Assembly: GCF_050947875.1 (NCBI RefSeq)
Contig: NC_134568.1
Location: forward strand, 253,695,778 to 253,759,777
Source of the DNA: Dermacentor variabilis
Taxonomy: Eukaryota > Arthropoda > Arachnida > Ixodida > Ixodidae
Reading direction: 5' to 3'
DNA: 64,000 bases
Positions 24,058 through 37,600 of this stretch are shown piece after piece; positions within the stretch are counted from its first letter, which is position 1; each line of letters begins with the position of its first letter. The translations under genes were made by a program, and so were the position numbers. The notes under the pieces were generated by a model, which had not been told where the DNA came from, made no database searches, and saw only the letters and a program-made list of their open reading frames with translations.

Positions 24058-24210
24058 TCTGGACACTATAATTCCGACACATTGTCAAATTCTGTAATAG
24101 CGGCATTTTCACCCAATCAAAGAGGCAGTAGCAGCCCTCTGGGCCAACAAGAGCTGATCAGACGGCGAATTCGACAATATGGCGGCATTCACCGATGTCC
24201 AGAATAGCAC
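24058..24210. repeat. Small inverted-repeat (MITE-like) element
   Basis: Both ends, read inward, begin CTGGAC and reach ATTGTC(A/G)AATTC about 24-30 nt later, giving imperfect inverted termini of about 36 bp around a ~150-bp unit. No transposase; target duplication not established. Confidence 0.4.
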
Positions 24211-27200
24211 TCCAGCCTCTCTGCGCAGTATGCCGGACAACATGGATGATAAAAGACATGTTTTTTGCCGCAAGTTAAAATACACACAAAAGGAAGATGC
24301 ATATGTATTTTAGCAAGCACCAAGTAGGACAATAAGCAGTTCTGTTGCAACGTGGATGAAAAGGGTTGAGAAACGGAAGACATCCTTATCGAAAGGAGCG
24401 ACCACGAATCCGAAACTACATACGCCATAGTTTCGCAATAACATCGTTTCAGTCGCTCCGTATTTTCTCTCGCTGCCAGCTTAATTGCATGAAGACCGTG
24501 TTTTGCAGCAATGGACGTTCGCGTTATTCAGTTTGCTGGAGGATGTTGATTGCAACCAGACGCATGCCAAATGCAGCAAGATAGCATTTTCTGAATTACC
24601 TTCGGTGTCGGTGGACAGCTTTCACGAGTTTTCTGCTAGCGCAAAGTATATGCTGTTACCAAGTGGGAAAGGTCGCGACCGCATAATTTACGATGACCTT
24701 TCTTAAGAGAATTTTGTCGAGTCGACTTGAAAACAACGCCTCACACAATATAGAACGCACTGATAACACCAAGAATGAAATCTAGCAAATGCAAAGTGAG
24801 CTGAAAGCGTTTAGAACTAGCAGATCGTTAAACAACGAACTATACGAGAGGTGTTTGCAGATAAACAGGGAAACATTTACTACATCACCGATTGTACTAA
24901 TGTGCTACTTATAATTCAGTACCCACAGCAGGACAATGACGATACTCCCGCTGCTAATGCTGACATTCGCACATTAAGAAAGCCAGATTGTGTCAGCATT
25001 TATATCTTCCATACAATGCATTAGCACACAAGGAATAACATGTGGAAGAACGAATAATTCTTGCAGACGTTGTACAGTAAGACGTTTTATAACAAATTTG
25101 TAAAAGACGGTATTGAAACAATCCAAGACTGCTGAAATAACACTGACTGAGTTTAAAGTACAGCTATCGTTACATGTTAGTACGAACCACTCTATGACAT
25201 CTTACATGCAATATTTTCTACAGCAATGATGCGGTAAATTAAGTGCTTTTTAAGCACGGTAAGAATCCTCTCCGAACAATACCACATGTAGTCCAAAGAT
25301 TTCGCGCATTTTCCGTACCATTAATTCTTACGGAATCAATATCGATTCAACGTCTACGAATCTTTCGAAAAGCTCGTAACTGTAAATATATGGGATCAGT
25401 GGACTAGCCTATGACAGTTTATTATAGCAAACGTAACATCAAAACCTTACGAAGGCGAAAAGGCTGTTTCTGACACTTTAAGGGTGCACGGTCAAGTAAC
25501 AGGTTTGTAAGAATGCCCTTAGAAACAGGCGATCTCATTGGTACCTGACCAAAACAGTCGGCAGTGTGTGCTTAAAATGTACATAAAGCCGTCATGGCAA
25601 ATAGAAATTGGAAGACTGGCTGATCCTACTAAAAATTCTTATGGACGACCTAAGTATGTTCAAATAACATATCTACATACTGCGAGGACATTTACATAGA
25701 TGATTTCTATAACATTCCAACCCGATTTCTGTGGATTTTTTTGCACTTCTCCCTCCTAAACACGGGGTAAACCTTACTCTTGCCAGAAGGCCACCTTCGG
25801 ACGCGAACTGCTGCGACATTTATGGAATTATTTCTCGAATAATTGTAAACAGGCTATAGATCGCAGAAAGAATAAGAGCGAATACACAAAACAAGGTCTT
25901 GCTGAGTGATGCGTTTCAGCCGCTTTTTCGAGTGCATGTAGCTGTTGAGAGTGTCGATACCACTGTTTCCACGCTCTGAACAGCTTTACAGTGTTAGGCT
26001 AGAGAAATCTATCGGCAAGCTTTCAACAGTAATCGATAAAGACGATCAATCCAGACCATTCGCTTCACTGGTATCGAATAGTCAGAAGATATTCGCAAAT
26101 AAAACTTTCAGTACTTTTCACTGCATGTGCACCAAATGGGACAACGACGAAACGCGATATATTTTACAAAGCTCAGATCAAGGCGATGAACTATTTAAGG
26201 AGATTTCCAGCGAACTGTTGAATTATAAAGTACGCGCCGCAGGTAGCAAGAGTGGATGAAATTAAAACAATAAATATAATTACGCCTTCATTGCACGTGG
26301 CACGAATAGTGTCTCCTCCCCCGCAGTAAAACAGCACAAAACAAAACTTTCACTGAGCCTTCAGAGCACGTCGCAAAGTGTACAAAAAAATGTATACTAA
26401 GCAAAAAAAATGGTCGCTTGTGTTTGCCAACGCTGTCGCTCGTTTTCGTGGCCGAGGCTGCCCCACACTTGGCCATATTGTTGTTGCTAACGCTACTGGG
26501 AAGTATTACTGAATGTTTGCCAACACTGATGTTGACCAAGGCGTTAAAGAACTCTTGGAAGCTTGTTGGCCAATGGTTGGCAAGCGCGTACCGCAATGTG
26601 AGGAGGTCTGCCCTTGGGTTACGTTCCGGAGGACCTGACAAGAGTAAAACGCTGAAAGACAAATGTTGGAGCACAAATACGTAACTGATTGCCATGAGTG
26701 TAGTGCGCTCCACGATCGCAAACGGTACTCTAAAACGGTTTATTCGCGTCATATGACAGCTCCGCTGTTCCGTACACCCAGAAAGTCGAGGGGTACGGAA
26801 ATGATGTGAACGCAGACATATTCACGGAGACAATAAAAATTACAAAAGAAAACACCTCAGAAGAGTTCAACAGAAATGTTTTGTAACTCACAGTGAAGAA
26901 GAAATATATCGATCCACAAAAAGTGCATTCTAATTACTTCAGTTTGTTTTATCGCTAAAAAATTGAATAAGTGGCAGTGAGCGTTGCCCAACGGTGTCCA
27001 TGAAAATTCTACGTTAATCATCTGAAAAAAGAAAACCTGAAACGGTATTCTCCGAGTTCTGGTTAAATAAAATACGAAAAGGAAGGGCCCTATAAGGCAG
27101 ACCTCCTGAGGATGGTTCTTCGTTGCATACGCAGACAGGTAGCGCACTAAGCGAAAGCCGCAACCGCCGTAGCTCGAGCGCTATCACGTGTAGTTAACAT

Positions 27201-28690
27201 TTCCGGATATCCGGCAAAGAGACAGGCGCCGCCGTTCGTCTGGCAAGGTCGTCCACATTCGCATCCGTCTCTAACTCGGAGAAGGCGACAGTTGCTGCGC
27301 AGAAATTTGATACCCGCCGAGAGTCTGGAGAAGGCTTGGACCGTCCGAACCACAAACGCCACCGACGACGAGGAATGCCCTGAAACAGCGCGTCTCGCAA
27401 AATACACTGCCTGTCTCTGTCACAGGCACCGACAGTGTGCGCTAAATGATATGACCGGACTGGCAAATGTGAAGTGGCCGTTTCTAGTCGCAAATGCGTA
27501 CAGCCGCCATCAGACGTCTGCACGAATACGCATGGCCCCGATTCGCTTGGCCTTACGAACAGACACTCGCTGTGCAAAGTCGACACCGGTGGTTTCAGGA
27601 GAAAGAAGCCAGCAGTTACAAGACGCCGCGTTGTAAGAACTCACTCAGCGCTCCGGTACGTTCATGTAATGTTCGACCTGGCTCTGCACTCGGATCGCGA
27701 CCCTAAAGGTAGAATGAATGGCTTGCAGGAACCCAGCGTCTAAGCACGAGCAAATCCCGACTTGGAGTCGACGTTACCCCCGAAATCTCGGAGAAGATAA
27801 CACCAGCTCAACTTTCGTACTGCTGCTGTCACGCGACATGGGTGCACTCGCTCCAAGTCTAAATGACGCGCTGATGCGAGCCAGAAAGGAAGTGGCTACA
27901 AGCTACACTCAACTGCTCCTGGCAGAAATGAGTCATCGTCGCTCTTTCGAAAGGCTGCGCAGTATGTGTGCAATGCGCGGAGGCAGTGGAAAACCTAGGC
28001 AATGGAAATTCCGGCGCATATGAGAAGACACTGTATAGTGAAGATGGCCACCACCGCGTAAACATAAAACGAAGAAAAGGTTTGGAAAAGCAGCAAACTT
28101 CGAAAGCTCGTAACGAATCGTAGTTAAACAACAGCGTGAAACCTAAGACACGAAGATAGAACGGCACAGACACTCCCGTCTTTTCGTTTCTGCGCATTTT
28201 TTTTTTGTGTGGTTTTAATTTTGGCACAGTTCATGCACGAAGAAAAGTTCGTACGAGGTGCACTCGAGAGAAAGGTGGTTCAGCGCGGATGAGCAAGATG
28301 CACCGTCAAAGCAATGCTATGGCGCTGCCTCTGAAAAAATAGAAACATATTGCTGGTCAGCCCGTTGTCTTCTCAACTTTGCGGCCCGAGAAACTTCCAT
28401 AAAGGCCACAAAAAGAGTTTCCAAAGTACGTTGCGACATGAATCAAACCGGCATCTTCAGAATGTGGAAACGTAGTATTTTTAATAAATCACCTTTCCAA
28501 GTACGCGCTTCCTGTATGCGACTCGAAAGTATGCTGTGTGTCGAGACTGAAAGAGTCAGAAATGAGTAGTTCGAGATTCTTTTCTACAGTTACTCTTTTG
28601 TTTCTCCGCGATTGGAGACCTTTTGTCCTTTTCTCCGGTGCAGGGTAGCAATCCGGACGACGCGTGTGGTTAACCTTCCTGCCCTGCCAT

Positions 28691-28692
<2 letters not shown>
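24211..28692. other. No gene recognised
   Basis: About 4.5 kb of unassigned sequence. A plus-strand 104-aa frame at 25945-26259 and a 114-aa frame at 27292-27636 are the longest with moderate composition, but neither shows a recognisable domain, splice context or family signature. They could be decayed coding sequence or chance. Confidence 0.4.

Positions 28693-28744
<52 letters not shown>
28693..28744. repeat. (CT)n microsatellite
   Basis: About 26 CT units. Confidence 0.97.
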
Positions 28745-28748
<4 letters not shown>

Positions 28749-30099
28749 CTGTGAATTACAATAATGAGGGTACAGAGGGCATGATGAAAGCCCGTCTCAC
28801 AGCTTTCGCTAGGAAGCAACTCAATAACCCGTCAAATAAGGTTAGAATTGGTGCGAGATCATTCGATTTACTGCGCTGGTTTCCGCACGAATTGCAAGAA
28901 GGGCGAACAACTGCGCAAACTGTCGGCTGTTTATCCTTCGCACGCGCACTTCAAATATACAAAGGGCCACAATGATAAATGAGAAGACCTCTGCATAATA
29001 AGAGATAAGATGTAGTCACATCAGCACTTCCGCCATGACAAGGACTGCTTTATACGCATAGTTTTCGTCAACGAATTTAAAAGCTGGTTCTCCCAGCGCC
29101 ACTGAAGGCGGCTTCGAGGGTTCATTGTGCTTTCTTCCAACAGCAAATAGCCAATGTCTTGGTTTCTTGGACGGTAGGATCGCAGCCGTACTATGCGCAG
29201 TGCACCGCCAAATTCCTCAGTGAATGGAGCAGTCGTGTGCCTGTGCTCTCTAAACCTAATGCAGCCCGTCTTCAACTATACATGCACGATTTCCCGCGTG
29301 TAAAAGGAATCTTATAGTCACCTTTCTGTCTACGCATTCCAAGATCCTATATGTGTGCGTTATAACGCATGTAGTTGCTAGTCCGTTCTTGTCTTTTGTG
29401 CGGAAAGCAGTCCAGTGAGCCGAATAAGAAAGCAGCTGCTCGTTGCACAGCAGGATACCTGTGTCAGTCCAGGTCGTCGATACGCGGCCGACCTTTATAC
29501 GAATTCAGCAATGCGATAGCGCCTGCGCTTATTTTGGAGAATACTTACCCCACTCTCAACAACGAGCTCATTAGTGCCACGCGTAAATATTTACTCACCC
29601 GGCTTAACAACAACAACAGCAATAACAAATACGTTCTTATTTCTCTCTTTCTCTCGCTCGCTCGCTGCGCACACTGCATTCTGAGCCGCGGACGCCGAGC
29701 GGTTTGTCGCCAATAATGCCTATCAATGGGCAAGTTTGCTTACACTTAACGGACGCACCTACAGAGCAACCCGTTATTTCACTGGCTCACTGGTGCATTA
29801 TGTGTTAGCGCAATATAGAGCTAGGTCCACTGTCCTGTACTCCATCAGCGAAAAGAAGGAGTTGACTCACTGACAGCCCATGCAATCAGGCACGATTGGG
29901 CGTCGTATCGGCAGCTAGCTGGAACAGCTCAAAGAGTCATTGAAAAAGAAAGCCGACGCCAGCGTCGCAGTGTCAAAGGACAATGCATCCAAGAGATTGG
30001 CTTTCTTCCGTTCAAGCGGGACAGTTTTCAACAAATCAGAATCGAAGCGGACCCGGCGGCTGCCATCTACGCGCCATGTAAACCGATGGGAGACCCGCG
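28745..30099. other. No gene recognised
   Basis: Unassigned; includes a plus-strand 79-aa basic frame at 29940-30179 just upstream of the CR1 ORF. It might be the remnant of an ORF1 or leader of that element, but shows no known motif. Confidence 0.35.
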
Positions 30100-30448
30100 C
30101 AGACAGTCATCAGTCGCAGTCATCAGTCACAGTCGCAGTCATCAGGGGTGAGGACGACTTGACTGCCCTGTGCGACTGACCTATTTTGCCAGCGTATCTG
30201 CTTGTGTAACGCATTACACGACTTGCAATGGATTCCTTAGGCTGTATTACACTCACTGAATTAGTCCGAGAATTCGATAACAAGCACAGTGGTTTTCTTC
30301 GGTGCTTTCACTTAAATGTGCAGTCCATTGGAAACAAGGTCGCGGAACTTGAATGTCTTTTCAAGAGGATGAATTACTGCTTTGATATTATTATGTTAAC
30401 AGAAACCTGGCAATCAGATGACTTGGATGTTTTTCAAATTCCCGAGAT

Positions 30449-30694
30449 AATAATAATAATAATATTTGGGGTTTTACGTGCCAAAACCACTTTCTGATTA
30501 TGAGGCACGCCGTAGTGGAGGACTCCGGAAATTTTGACCACCTGGGGTTCTTTAACGTGCACCTAAATCTAAGCACACGGGTGTTTTCGCATTTCGCCCC
30601 CATCGAAATGCGGCCGCCGTGGCCGGGATTCGATCCCGCGACCTCGTGCTCAGCAGCCCAACACCATAGCCACTGAGCAACCACGGCGGGTAAA
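30449..30694 (-). repeat. Full-length tick-type tRNA-SINE with 13-bp target-site duplication
   Basis: Minus-strand head CCCGCCGTGGTTGCTCAGTGG (A box) and GGATCGAATCC (B box) bounded by CCGCCGTGG/CCACGGCGG pairing, then the tick-specific body and an (ATT)n tail. Flanked by AAATTCCCGAGAT at 30436-30448 and 30695-30707, a clean duplication expected of LINE-mediated insertion. The A and B boxes form a type-2 Pol III promoter (family knowledge). It resembles the Ruka-type tick SINEs by recall; not searched. Confidence 0.95.
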
Positions 30695-31938
30695 AAATTC
30701 CCGAGATGAAAACGTTCTTTGTGCGTAGGCTAACCCGACGAGGTGGAGGCGTTTCTTTGTTAGTCAATAGTTCTTTTAAATCAGTTCTGGTTGAAGAGTT
30801 TTCTTGTGTAACTGCTGATTACGAAGTAGTGTGTGTTCTCTTTAGCAATGTCGTCATTGTTTCCTGTTATCGTCCTCCAGATGGCAACATGCGTTCTTTT
30901 CTTGTTTTCTTAGATAACTTGCTTACATTTGTAAATGAAAATCAGTATAATGTTGTTATCGGCGGAGACTGCAACATAGATATGAATTGCGATAATGTAA
31001 AAAAATTTGAGTTCGAAAATTTGCTTTCATGTTATAACTGTGCAAACGTAGTAAATATTCCCACAAGGGTTACCATGTGCTCGCAGACCATCATTTATTT
31101 GTTTATAACAAATTATTATAAGTCCTTGGTTACAACAGGAGTGCTTTCGTACCCAATCAGCGACCATAGGCCAATATGCTGCTGTATTAAGACCGACAGT
31201 CCAAGAGTGGACACTGATGTTGCTTCTGGTTTCCAGCGTGTCTCGCAAACGGCTCTGGATGCTTTCTATTTGGATATAAGTAACGTGTGTTGGGACAATA
31301 TTTTTCATTCTAGTGATGCCAATGTGGCTTATGATACTTTTTTGAGTTGTTTTTCGGCAGTATACAAAAAACACTTCATCTACAAACGACTAGAAAGGGT
31401 GAAAGGCTGTCGGAAGCCATGGATGACGCGTGAGCTTTTGCACAAGATTGACAAAAAAGATCGTTTATTTAAGAAGTCTATGCGTACGCGTAAAGAAGTA
31501 GACCTAAGTGCATTTAAGCGGTTTAGAAATGCCTTAGATAAAGAACTTAAAAAATCAAAGGAAATGTATTACTTTCATCTATTTTCTTCCTGTTCTAAAC
31601 GAACAGATATATTATGGAACAAGTTGAATTCACTTATAGGACGCAGCGACAGGAAGGAAGCGGTGACAGAAATCTTGCACGGTGGGGAAACAGTCAGTGG
31701 TGACCGTATGGTCAACGTGTTTAACAACTACTTCGTGCAGCGAGATTTTGACACTGGGCCACGTGCATCCTACACAGCTCTAGATCCTCAAAATGCAAAT
31801 ACATTCTTTTTGGAAGCAACAGTAGAACATGAAGTTAGTGCTGTTTTCTTGGCGTTAAAAAACAGCCAAAGTTGCGATGCTGATGGGCTGCAAGCAAGGC
31901 CAGTAAAATACGTAATAAATAAAATTGCTTCTGTGCTG

Positions 31939-32065
<127 letters not shown>

Positions 32066-33830
32066 ACTTATGTATTTCAACCGGTGTTTTTCCATCCAAA
32101 ATGCAAGTGGCTCGTGTAGTGGCTTTATATAAGAAAGGAGACAAAAAAGACGTCTCGAATTATAGACCAGTGTCGATACTGCCTGTATTTTCTAAAGATT
32201 TCGAGAAAATAATCTATAATCGACTATATCCTTTCTGCAACAAGCACGTGATAACGAAATGCCAGTACGGATTTATAAAAAATCGATCAACAGAACTAGC
32301 TCTTCTCGACCAGAAAGAATATATATTGGAGAAATTTGAACAAAAACAATTGGTTCTTGGTGTTTTTGTTGATTTTACGCAAGCCTTTGATTAAATCAAT
32401 CATAAAATTTTATTTGAAAAATTAAGTCACTATGGCATTCGTGGGCTTACCCTGATGCTTCTGAAAAGTTATCTTTCAGAAAGACGTCAGTTTGTGTCAG
32501 TGAATGAAATGGTATCTGACAGAAAGCAAATAATCTCAGGAGTACCGCAGGGTAGCATTCTCGGGCCTTTGATTTTTAATTTATATATAAATGACATAGT
32601 CCATATATCTTCAGAAGGTAAATCTGTAATTTATGCCGACTACAATAGCATATTTGTTTCGTCTTCATCAGATGCCGAACTTTTTCATAAAGGTAATGCC
32701 ATTTTAGAGGAACTAAGCACGTGGGCAGATAATAACCAATTAAAGATAAATACAAATAAAACAAAGGCTGTGATGTTTCATTCTATAGGCAGGAAGGTTT
32801 CAGTAGTACGTAACCTAGTTTATCGCTGCTCAGAGAGAGAGCTAGTTAGGTCTATTAAAGTACTTGGTGTGCATTTTTCAGAATCACTGCAGTGGGATGA
32901 GCATATCAATGCGATATTACAAAAGTTAGGTGCAATAACGGGAATTCTGAACAGAAACCGCTACTTAATTCCGAAGTCAATAAAATTGTTAATCTATAAC
33001 GCCCTCTTCGCTTCCTATCTAAACTATTGTCATTTGGTCTGGGGGACTACAACACAATCGAATTTCTCGCGGCTATTAGTAATGCAAAAAAGAATTTTGA
33101 GAATAATTGAGAATGTGCCACTCCGGCATTCTACTGTGGAGCTCTTTAAAAATTTAATATAGTGAGAGTACAAGACACATATGAGTATAAATTGTTGCGT
33201 GAATATCGCCTTAACTATGACTGTCATAATTCTATCTTCATGGGTTTGGTGAATCTCCATTTGAAGGAAGCATCATATGCCACTAGAACAACAGAAATAT
33301 GGAATGTTCCATATTGTCACACTAGCTATGGTCGGCAAAGGCTCCAAAACAAACTTCTACGTCTACTAAATGAGTTCAATAAAAAACAAATCGATATTCG
33401 CGAAGCAACATTATCTGACTTGTACACATTCTTTCTAGCCTAACATTGACCACTAGAGCTTTTTACGATTTCTATTTAAATATATTGTTTCAATGTCACT
33501 ATTACTAAGCGTACATTGTTATGAAATGTGCTGTCATTCGATGCTGAGGTGAAGTAAAGTATGTTAACGCATGATGCCCTACGTAGGACAGTAACTAATG
33601 TGTTTAATTTTATGGTTTTGTCAAGCTTTATGGCAATGTTGTGCTTAATATGATGGTTTTGTAAATGTTTACGACCATGTGAACAGGACGTGTGTGCCTC
33701 TGCTGTTGTCTTTGCCAGCGTGGGGGCGAAGGACTCCCTCAAGCCATCCTTGAATGGCTTTTCCCTTCGCCTCCCATCACATGTATATGTGATAAACCAA
33801 TAAAGAAAGAAAGAAAAGAAAGAAAAGTCG

Positions 33831-35059
33831 GTCGTCTGCACCGCAGGCGTCTGCCCTGTTGGTCGCGCTAGCCTCTGCATTCTAGGTACTTTGGGCAAGT
33901 GCATTGAGGAGCCTACAATTATTTCCTGGCATCGAAGTCTGCTTGCCCAGAGGTATTCTATATAGAGAAGCAGAAGCTGTGATTTCAACGTATGAATCCA
34001 GCAACCTTTAAGTAGTACTTGGATGCGGACAAAGCGCTCTGTCTGCGACCAGAGGCGGTCGTTGCAAGTGCATGTGGTTAGCTAGCGCCCACAATACACG
34101 CGATGCATGTTACACGACTCTCAGACTCTACAACAAGATTCGAAAGCTGTCGTTGTCGTCGTGCTGCGCAGGACATCCAGACCCAAAGGCATCCAAGCCC
34201 ATGCTTACAAACCCAGGCTTCCAAACCCAGAGAACAAGAGATCCTAAAATCGTTAAACATCATTTAACGTTAGTTTTAACTCGCCAGTACAGACAGAAAT
34301 GAAAAACAAACAAAAAAGGTCCATTCGTTTCTATGACAAGGCGTGTGTTTGTGCTTTTGGCGAAGCAGTTTCAAGGACAGCTCGCACAATGAGTCATGCC
34401 AACAAGTGAGAGAAGGCTGGCTGGCCCGAGACCAAGAGTCCGTTAGGCGTGCTGGGTCAGCTTCGTGTGTTAACAGGGCAATCAAGTACTGCTTTGCAAT
34501 CTGCGGGTCACTAAAGCGGTCATCGCTTTAGGTGTTCTCGCTACGTAATGCCCCATTTCGTAGACCGACGGGGTCCGTTACGGCTGCTAGGTTTCTTCCG
34601 GAGAAGGCAGACGCGACGTCCTGTCATCGCTGATGTTTGTTAGTGACACATTAAGCGCCTTCGCCATAAACCACACCGGCGACGAAGATGAAGATAGCCG
34701 CTACAATATGTATTCTACCGCTTTGTCTGCTTGCTTGCTTGCTTGTTTGTTTTTTGTTTGTAGACGAGTGCGTGTGTGCATGGAGAGAGGTTGTAGCGCA
34801 GCACATATGGCCCATGTATAACAAAAACGCCCCTATGTGCGCCGTATTCAGCTTTTACTTTTCCAGAGATGAATAGGAATATCTGCGAGAGCTTACGCAT
34901 CAGACGCGCTCTACCCCGACGTTTTTCAATGCGCTGAAACACCTTTCTGGCACCTCGCTAGGTGTTTCCGAAAGGAACCGGCATCGCTCGGTAGCGACGT
35001 ACCTACTCGTCGCTTTCCTGCGTGACTAATTTCCCGTACGATTCCTCGGTGATTGTTGA
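33831..35059. other. No gene recognised
   Basis: Short ORFs only. No domain or repeat family identified apart from GCTT repeats near 34735. Confidence 0.4.
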
Positions 35060-35292
35060 TTCATGGTGTTTAATGTCCTAAAGCAACAACCATGAGAGAC
35101 GCCGTAGTAGAGGGCTACATATTAATTTGGATTATCTAGGTTTCTTTAACGTGCACTTAAACCTGTGTACCCAAGTCTTTCTTTTTTTCGTTTTTTTTTT
35201 TGTCATTTCGCAATCATCGACATGTAGCCGCCGCGGCCAGCCCGTGGCTTTGTGCTCATCAACGGAGCGCCCCACTAAGCCACCGCCGCTCT
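35060..35292 (-). repeat. Old, diverged tick-type tRNA-SINE
   Basis: Reversed SINE body words ACGCCGTAGTAGAGGGCTAC and TTTCTTTAACGTGCACTTAAA, then a degenerate head GCCGCCGCGGCCAG. A poly-T block interrupts it. Boundaries approximate. Confidence 0.65.
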
Positions 35293-35499
35293 TGGTGACA
35301 CTCGTCCGCGTTTTGTGTTCGTGGCGACTCTCATACTAGATTGTCTGGCTAAACCCGCCTGTAGCTCGGGGTGGCGGCGAGGGTGTACCACTGTTACCGC
35401 CATTACTATTCACGGTTCCGCTATAGAGATGCCAGCTGTACGTAGAAGGCACACATATGTATTCGTCCGAACTACTTATAGTAAGCGACACAAGGACTA

Positions 35500-35690
35500 T
35501 CGTCATCATCTTCATTATCAAACGAATGTCAGCGCACTGCAGGACGAAAGACTCTTATCCAAACCGCCTTATCCTTATAGTCACCCTTGCTCTGCGTGCG
35601 AACAGCCGATCTCATCCTATGCCTGCAAACTTCTGCACCCCATCCGTGTAAATTGATTACCATCCTTGACTGCGTTTCAGTTCACGTTGC
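35500..35690 (-). repeat. RTE LINE 3'-end fragment
   Basis: CGTCATCATCTTCATTATC followed by GCGCACTGCAGGACGAAAG and CCTATGCCTGCAAACTTCTG resembles the reversed 3' ends of RTE copies (CTGCAGTGG before a GAT-type tail). Short and diverged. Confidence 0.55.
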
Positions 35691-36176
35691 ACGACCTGTT
35701 CAACTCCGCTTGAATTCGCTCCCAGCTCAAAATGAGACAAAGACAACGCTGATGCTGGTCAGGACGGGCATTCCAGTCCAGTGAAAGGTTTGACTGCGTC
35801 TTAATTTGCGCCCGAGACCTTACTTCAATACGCATAGCAATGTGCCCAACAATGCGCGCTACGAACTACGTAATACAGAGGTTATCTTTAGAACTAGTAA
35901 TGAAGTTAGAAGGGCCTTGCAAGACATGTCCCGGCAGAAAGTGGAAGGGTAAGGTGGAATAGCAGTCGATTTAATTAAAGATGGAGGAGATATCGTGCTT
36001 AAAAGCTTGTAGCCCTTTATATGCAATACTTCATGACTCAAGTGTACCAGACAGCTGGAAGAATGCCAACATTATACTAATCCGTAAGAAAGAAGACGGG
36101 AAAGAACTGAATAGTTATAGGGCCCTTAGCTTGCTTTCAGCATTCCCTAAGATAATTTCCAATAGAAACAGGTTAA

Positions 36177-36328
36177 TAATAATAATATTTGGGGTTTTAC
36201 GTGCCAAAACCACTTTCTGATTATGAGGCACGCCGTAGTGGAGGACTCCGGAAATTTTGACCACCTGGGGTTCTTTAACGTGCACCTAAATCTAAGCACA
36301 CGGGTGTTTTCGCATTTCGCCCCCATCG
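36177..36328 (-). repeat. 5'-truncated tick-type SINE with 14-bp target-site duplication
   Basis: SINE body and (ATT)n tail without the tRNA head; it stops at CCCCCATCG. Flanked by TAGAAACAGGTTAA at 36163-36176 and 36329-36342, inside RTE sequence. The body is nearly identical to the copy at 30449, suggesting recent activity. Confidence 0.93.
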
Positions 36329-37294
36329 TAGAAACAGGTTAACACTTCAATCAACCAAGAGAACAGGCTGGCTTCAAGAAGGGATATTGTGCAATGGATC
36401 ACGTCCATGTCATCAATCAAGTAATGGAGAAATCTGCGGAGTACAGTAAACCTCCCTATATGGCTTTCCTAGATTATGAAAAGGCACTTGATTTAGTAGA
36501 GTAACAGAAGTCATGGAGAAATTGCGTAATCAAGGAGTACCGGAGGCACACGTGAATATCTTGGGAAATATCTACAAAAATTTCACAGCTACCTTGCTTA
36601 TCCACAAGGAAAGTACAAAATGACCTATCAAGAAAGGGGTCAGGCAAGGAGATACGATCTCTCCAATGCTAGTCACTCCATGCTTAGAGGAATTGTATTC
36701 AAGCCATTAAACTGGAAAGGCTTAAGAGTGAGGATCAACGGCGAATATCTCAACAACCTTCTGTTTACAGATTACATTGTCCTGTTCAGCAAAACTGGGT
36801 ATGAATGACAACAAGTGATTGAGGACCTTAGCCGGGAAAGTGTAAGAATAGGATTGAAGATTAATATGCTGAAGACAAAGGCAATGTTAACTAGCCTGGC
36901 AGGGGAACAAGAATTCATGATTTCCAGTCAGCCTCTACGGTCTGTGCAGGAGTACGTTTATCTAGGCCAATTAGACAGCCGAGACCCTACTCACGAGAAG
37001 GAAGTTTACAGAAGAATAAAAATCGGTTAGAGTGCATACGGCTGGCATTACCAAATCCTGACTGGGAGCTTACCGCTGTTATTGAAAATAAATGCGTGGA
37101 ATCATTCCATCCTACCGGTGCTAACATATCGGGCAGAAACTTGGAGGTTAACAAAGCTCGAGAACAGGTTAAGGACTGCGCAAAAAGCGACAGAACGAGA
37201 AATGTTAGGTGTAATGTTGAGAGACGGGAAGACAGCGGTGTGTACCAGAGAACAAATTGGTACGGCCAATAGTAGAAACTTCACATCTCCTCAT

Positions 37295-37446
37295 CGATTT
37301 CTTAAGAGAGACCGGTTTGATGGACATATGGTGAAATCCTTCAGCGGTATTGTGCGAGACGCTCGGGCGGAGCAATTGCCCGCCTTGTTCGCCAGGCTAA
37401 ACCCGCCTGTTGCTACAATTCACCACCACCACCACCACCACCATCT
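37295..37446 (+). repeat. Foreign ~150-bp segment ending in (CAC)n within RTE
   Basis: Interrupts RTE homology. It includes CAGGCTAAACCCGCCTGTTGCTAC, whose core GGCTAAACCCGCCTGT also occurs at about 35347-35362, and ends in a CAC/CCA repeat. Probably the 3' end of another retroelement; identity unknown. Confidence 0.45.
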
Positions 37447-37600
37447 GGCTGACATTAGGAGAGAAAGAAATGGTGCTGGGCAGGCCTTGTATTGCGTGGG
37501 TCCGATATCGCCGGTGGATCATTAGAGCTATAGAATGGCATGGATGCCAAGGAAACGGAAGCGCAGTCGAGGACGGCCGAAATATATATATACGTGGGCC

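Larger units (their letters stand above)
35860..37600 (+). pseudogene. RTE-type LINE RT, 5'-truncated, heavily decayed, with SINE and other insertions
   Basis: Plus-strand RT remnants: EVRRALQDM-like start, IAVDLIKDGGDIVL, a SINE at 36177-36328, INGEYLNNLLFTDYIVLFS (the FADD active site degraded to FTDY), RIGLKINMLKTKAML, YVYLGQLDSRDPTHE, LPVLTYRAETWRLTK, and after a ~150-bp foreign stretch (37295-37446, ending in a CAC repeat) a C-terminal piece ADIRRERNGAGQ at about 37447-37590. Multiple stops and frameshifts. Same broad family as the copy at 12.5-15.3 kb, on the opposite strand. No endonuclease or clean 3' tail remains. Confidence 0.85.

Noticed and set aside
25945..26259. Possible host coding exon (104 aa)
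   Set aside because: No recognisable domain, no clear splice sites and surrounding frames are full of stops; kept only as unassigned sequence.
30600..30694. tRNA-like sequence with A and B boxes
   Set aside because: It is the head of a SINE flanked by a target duplication; the cloverleaf is degraded and the SINE body follows directly.
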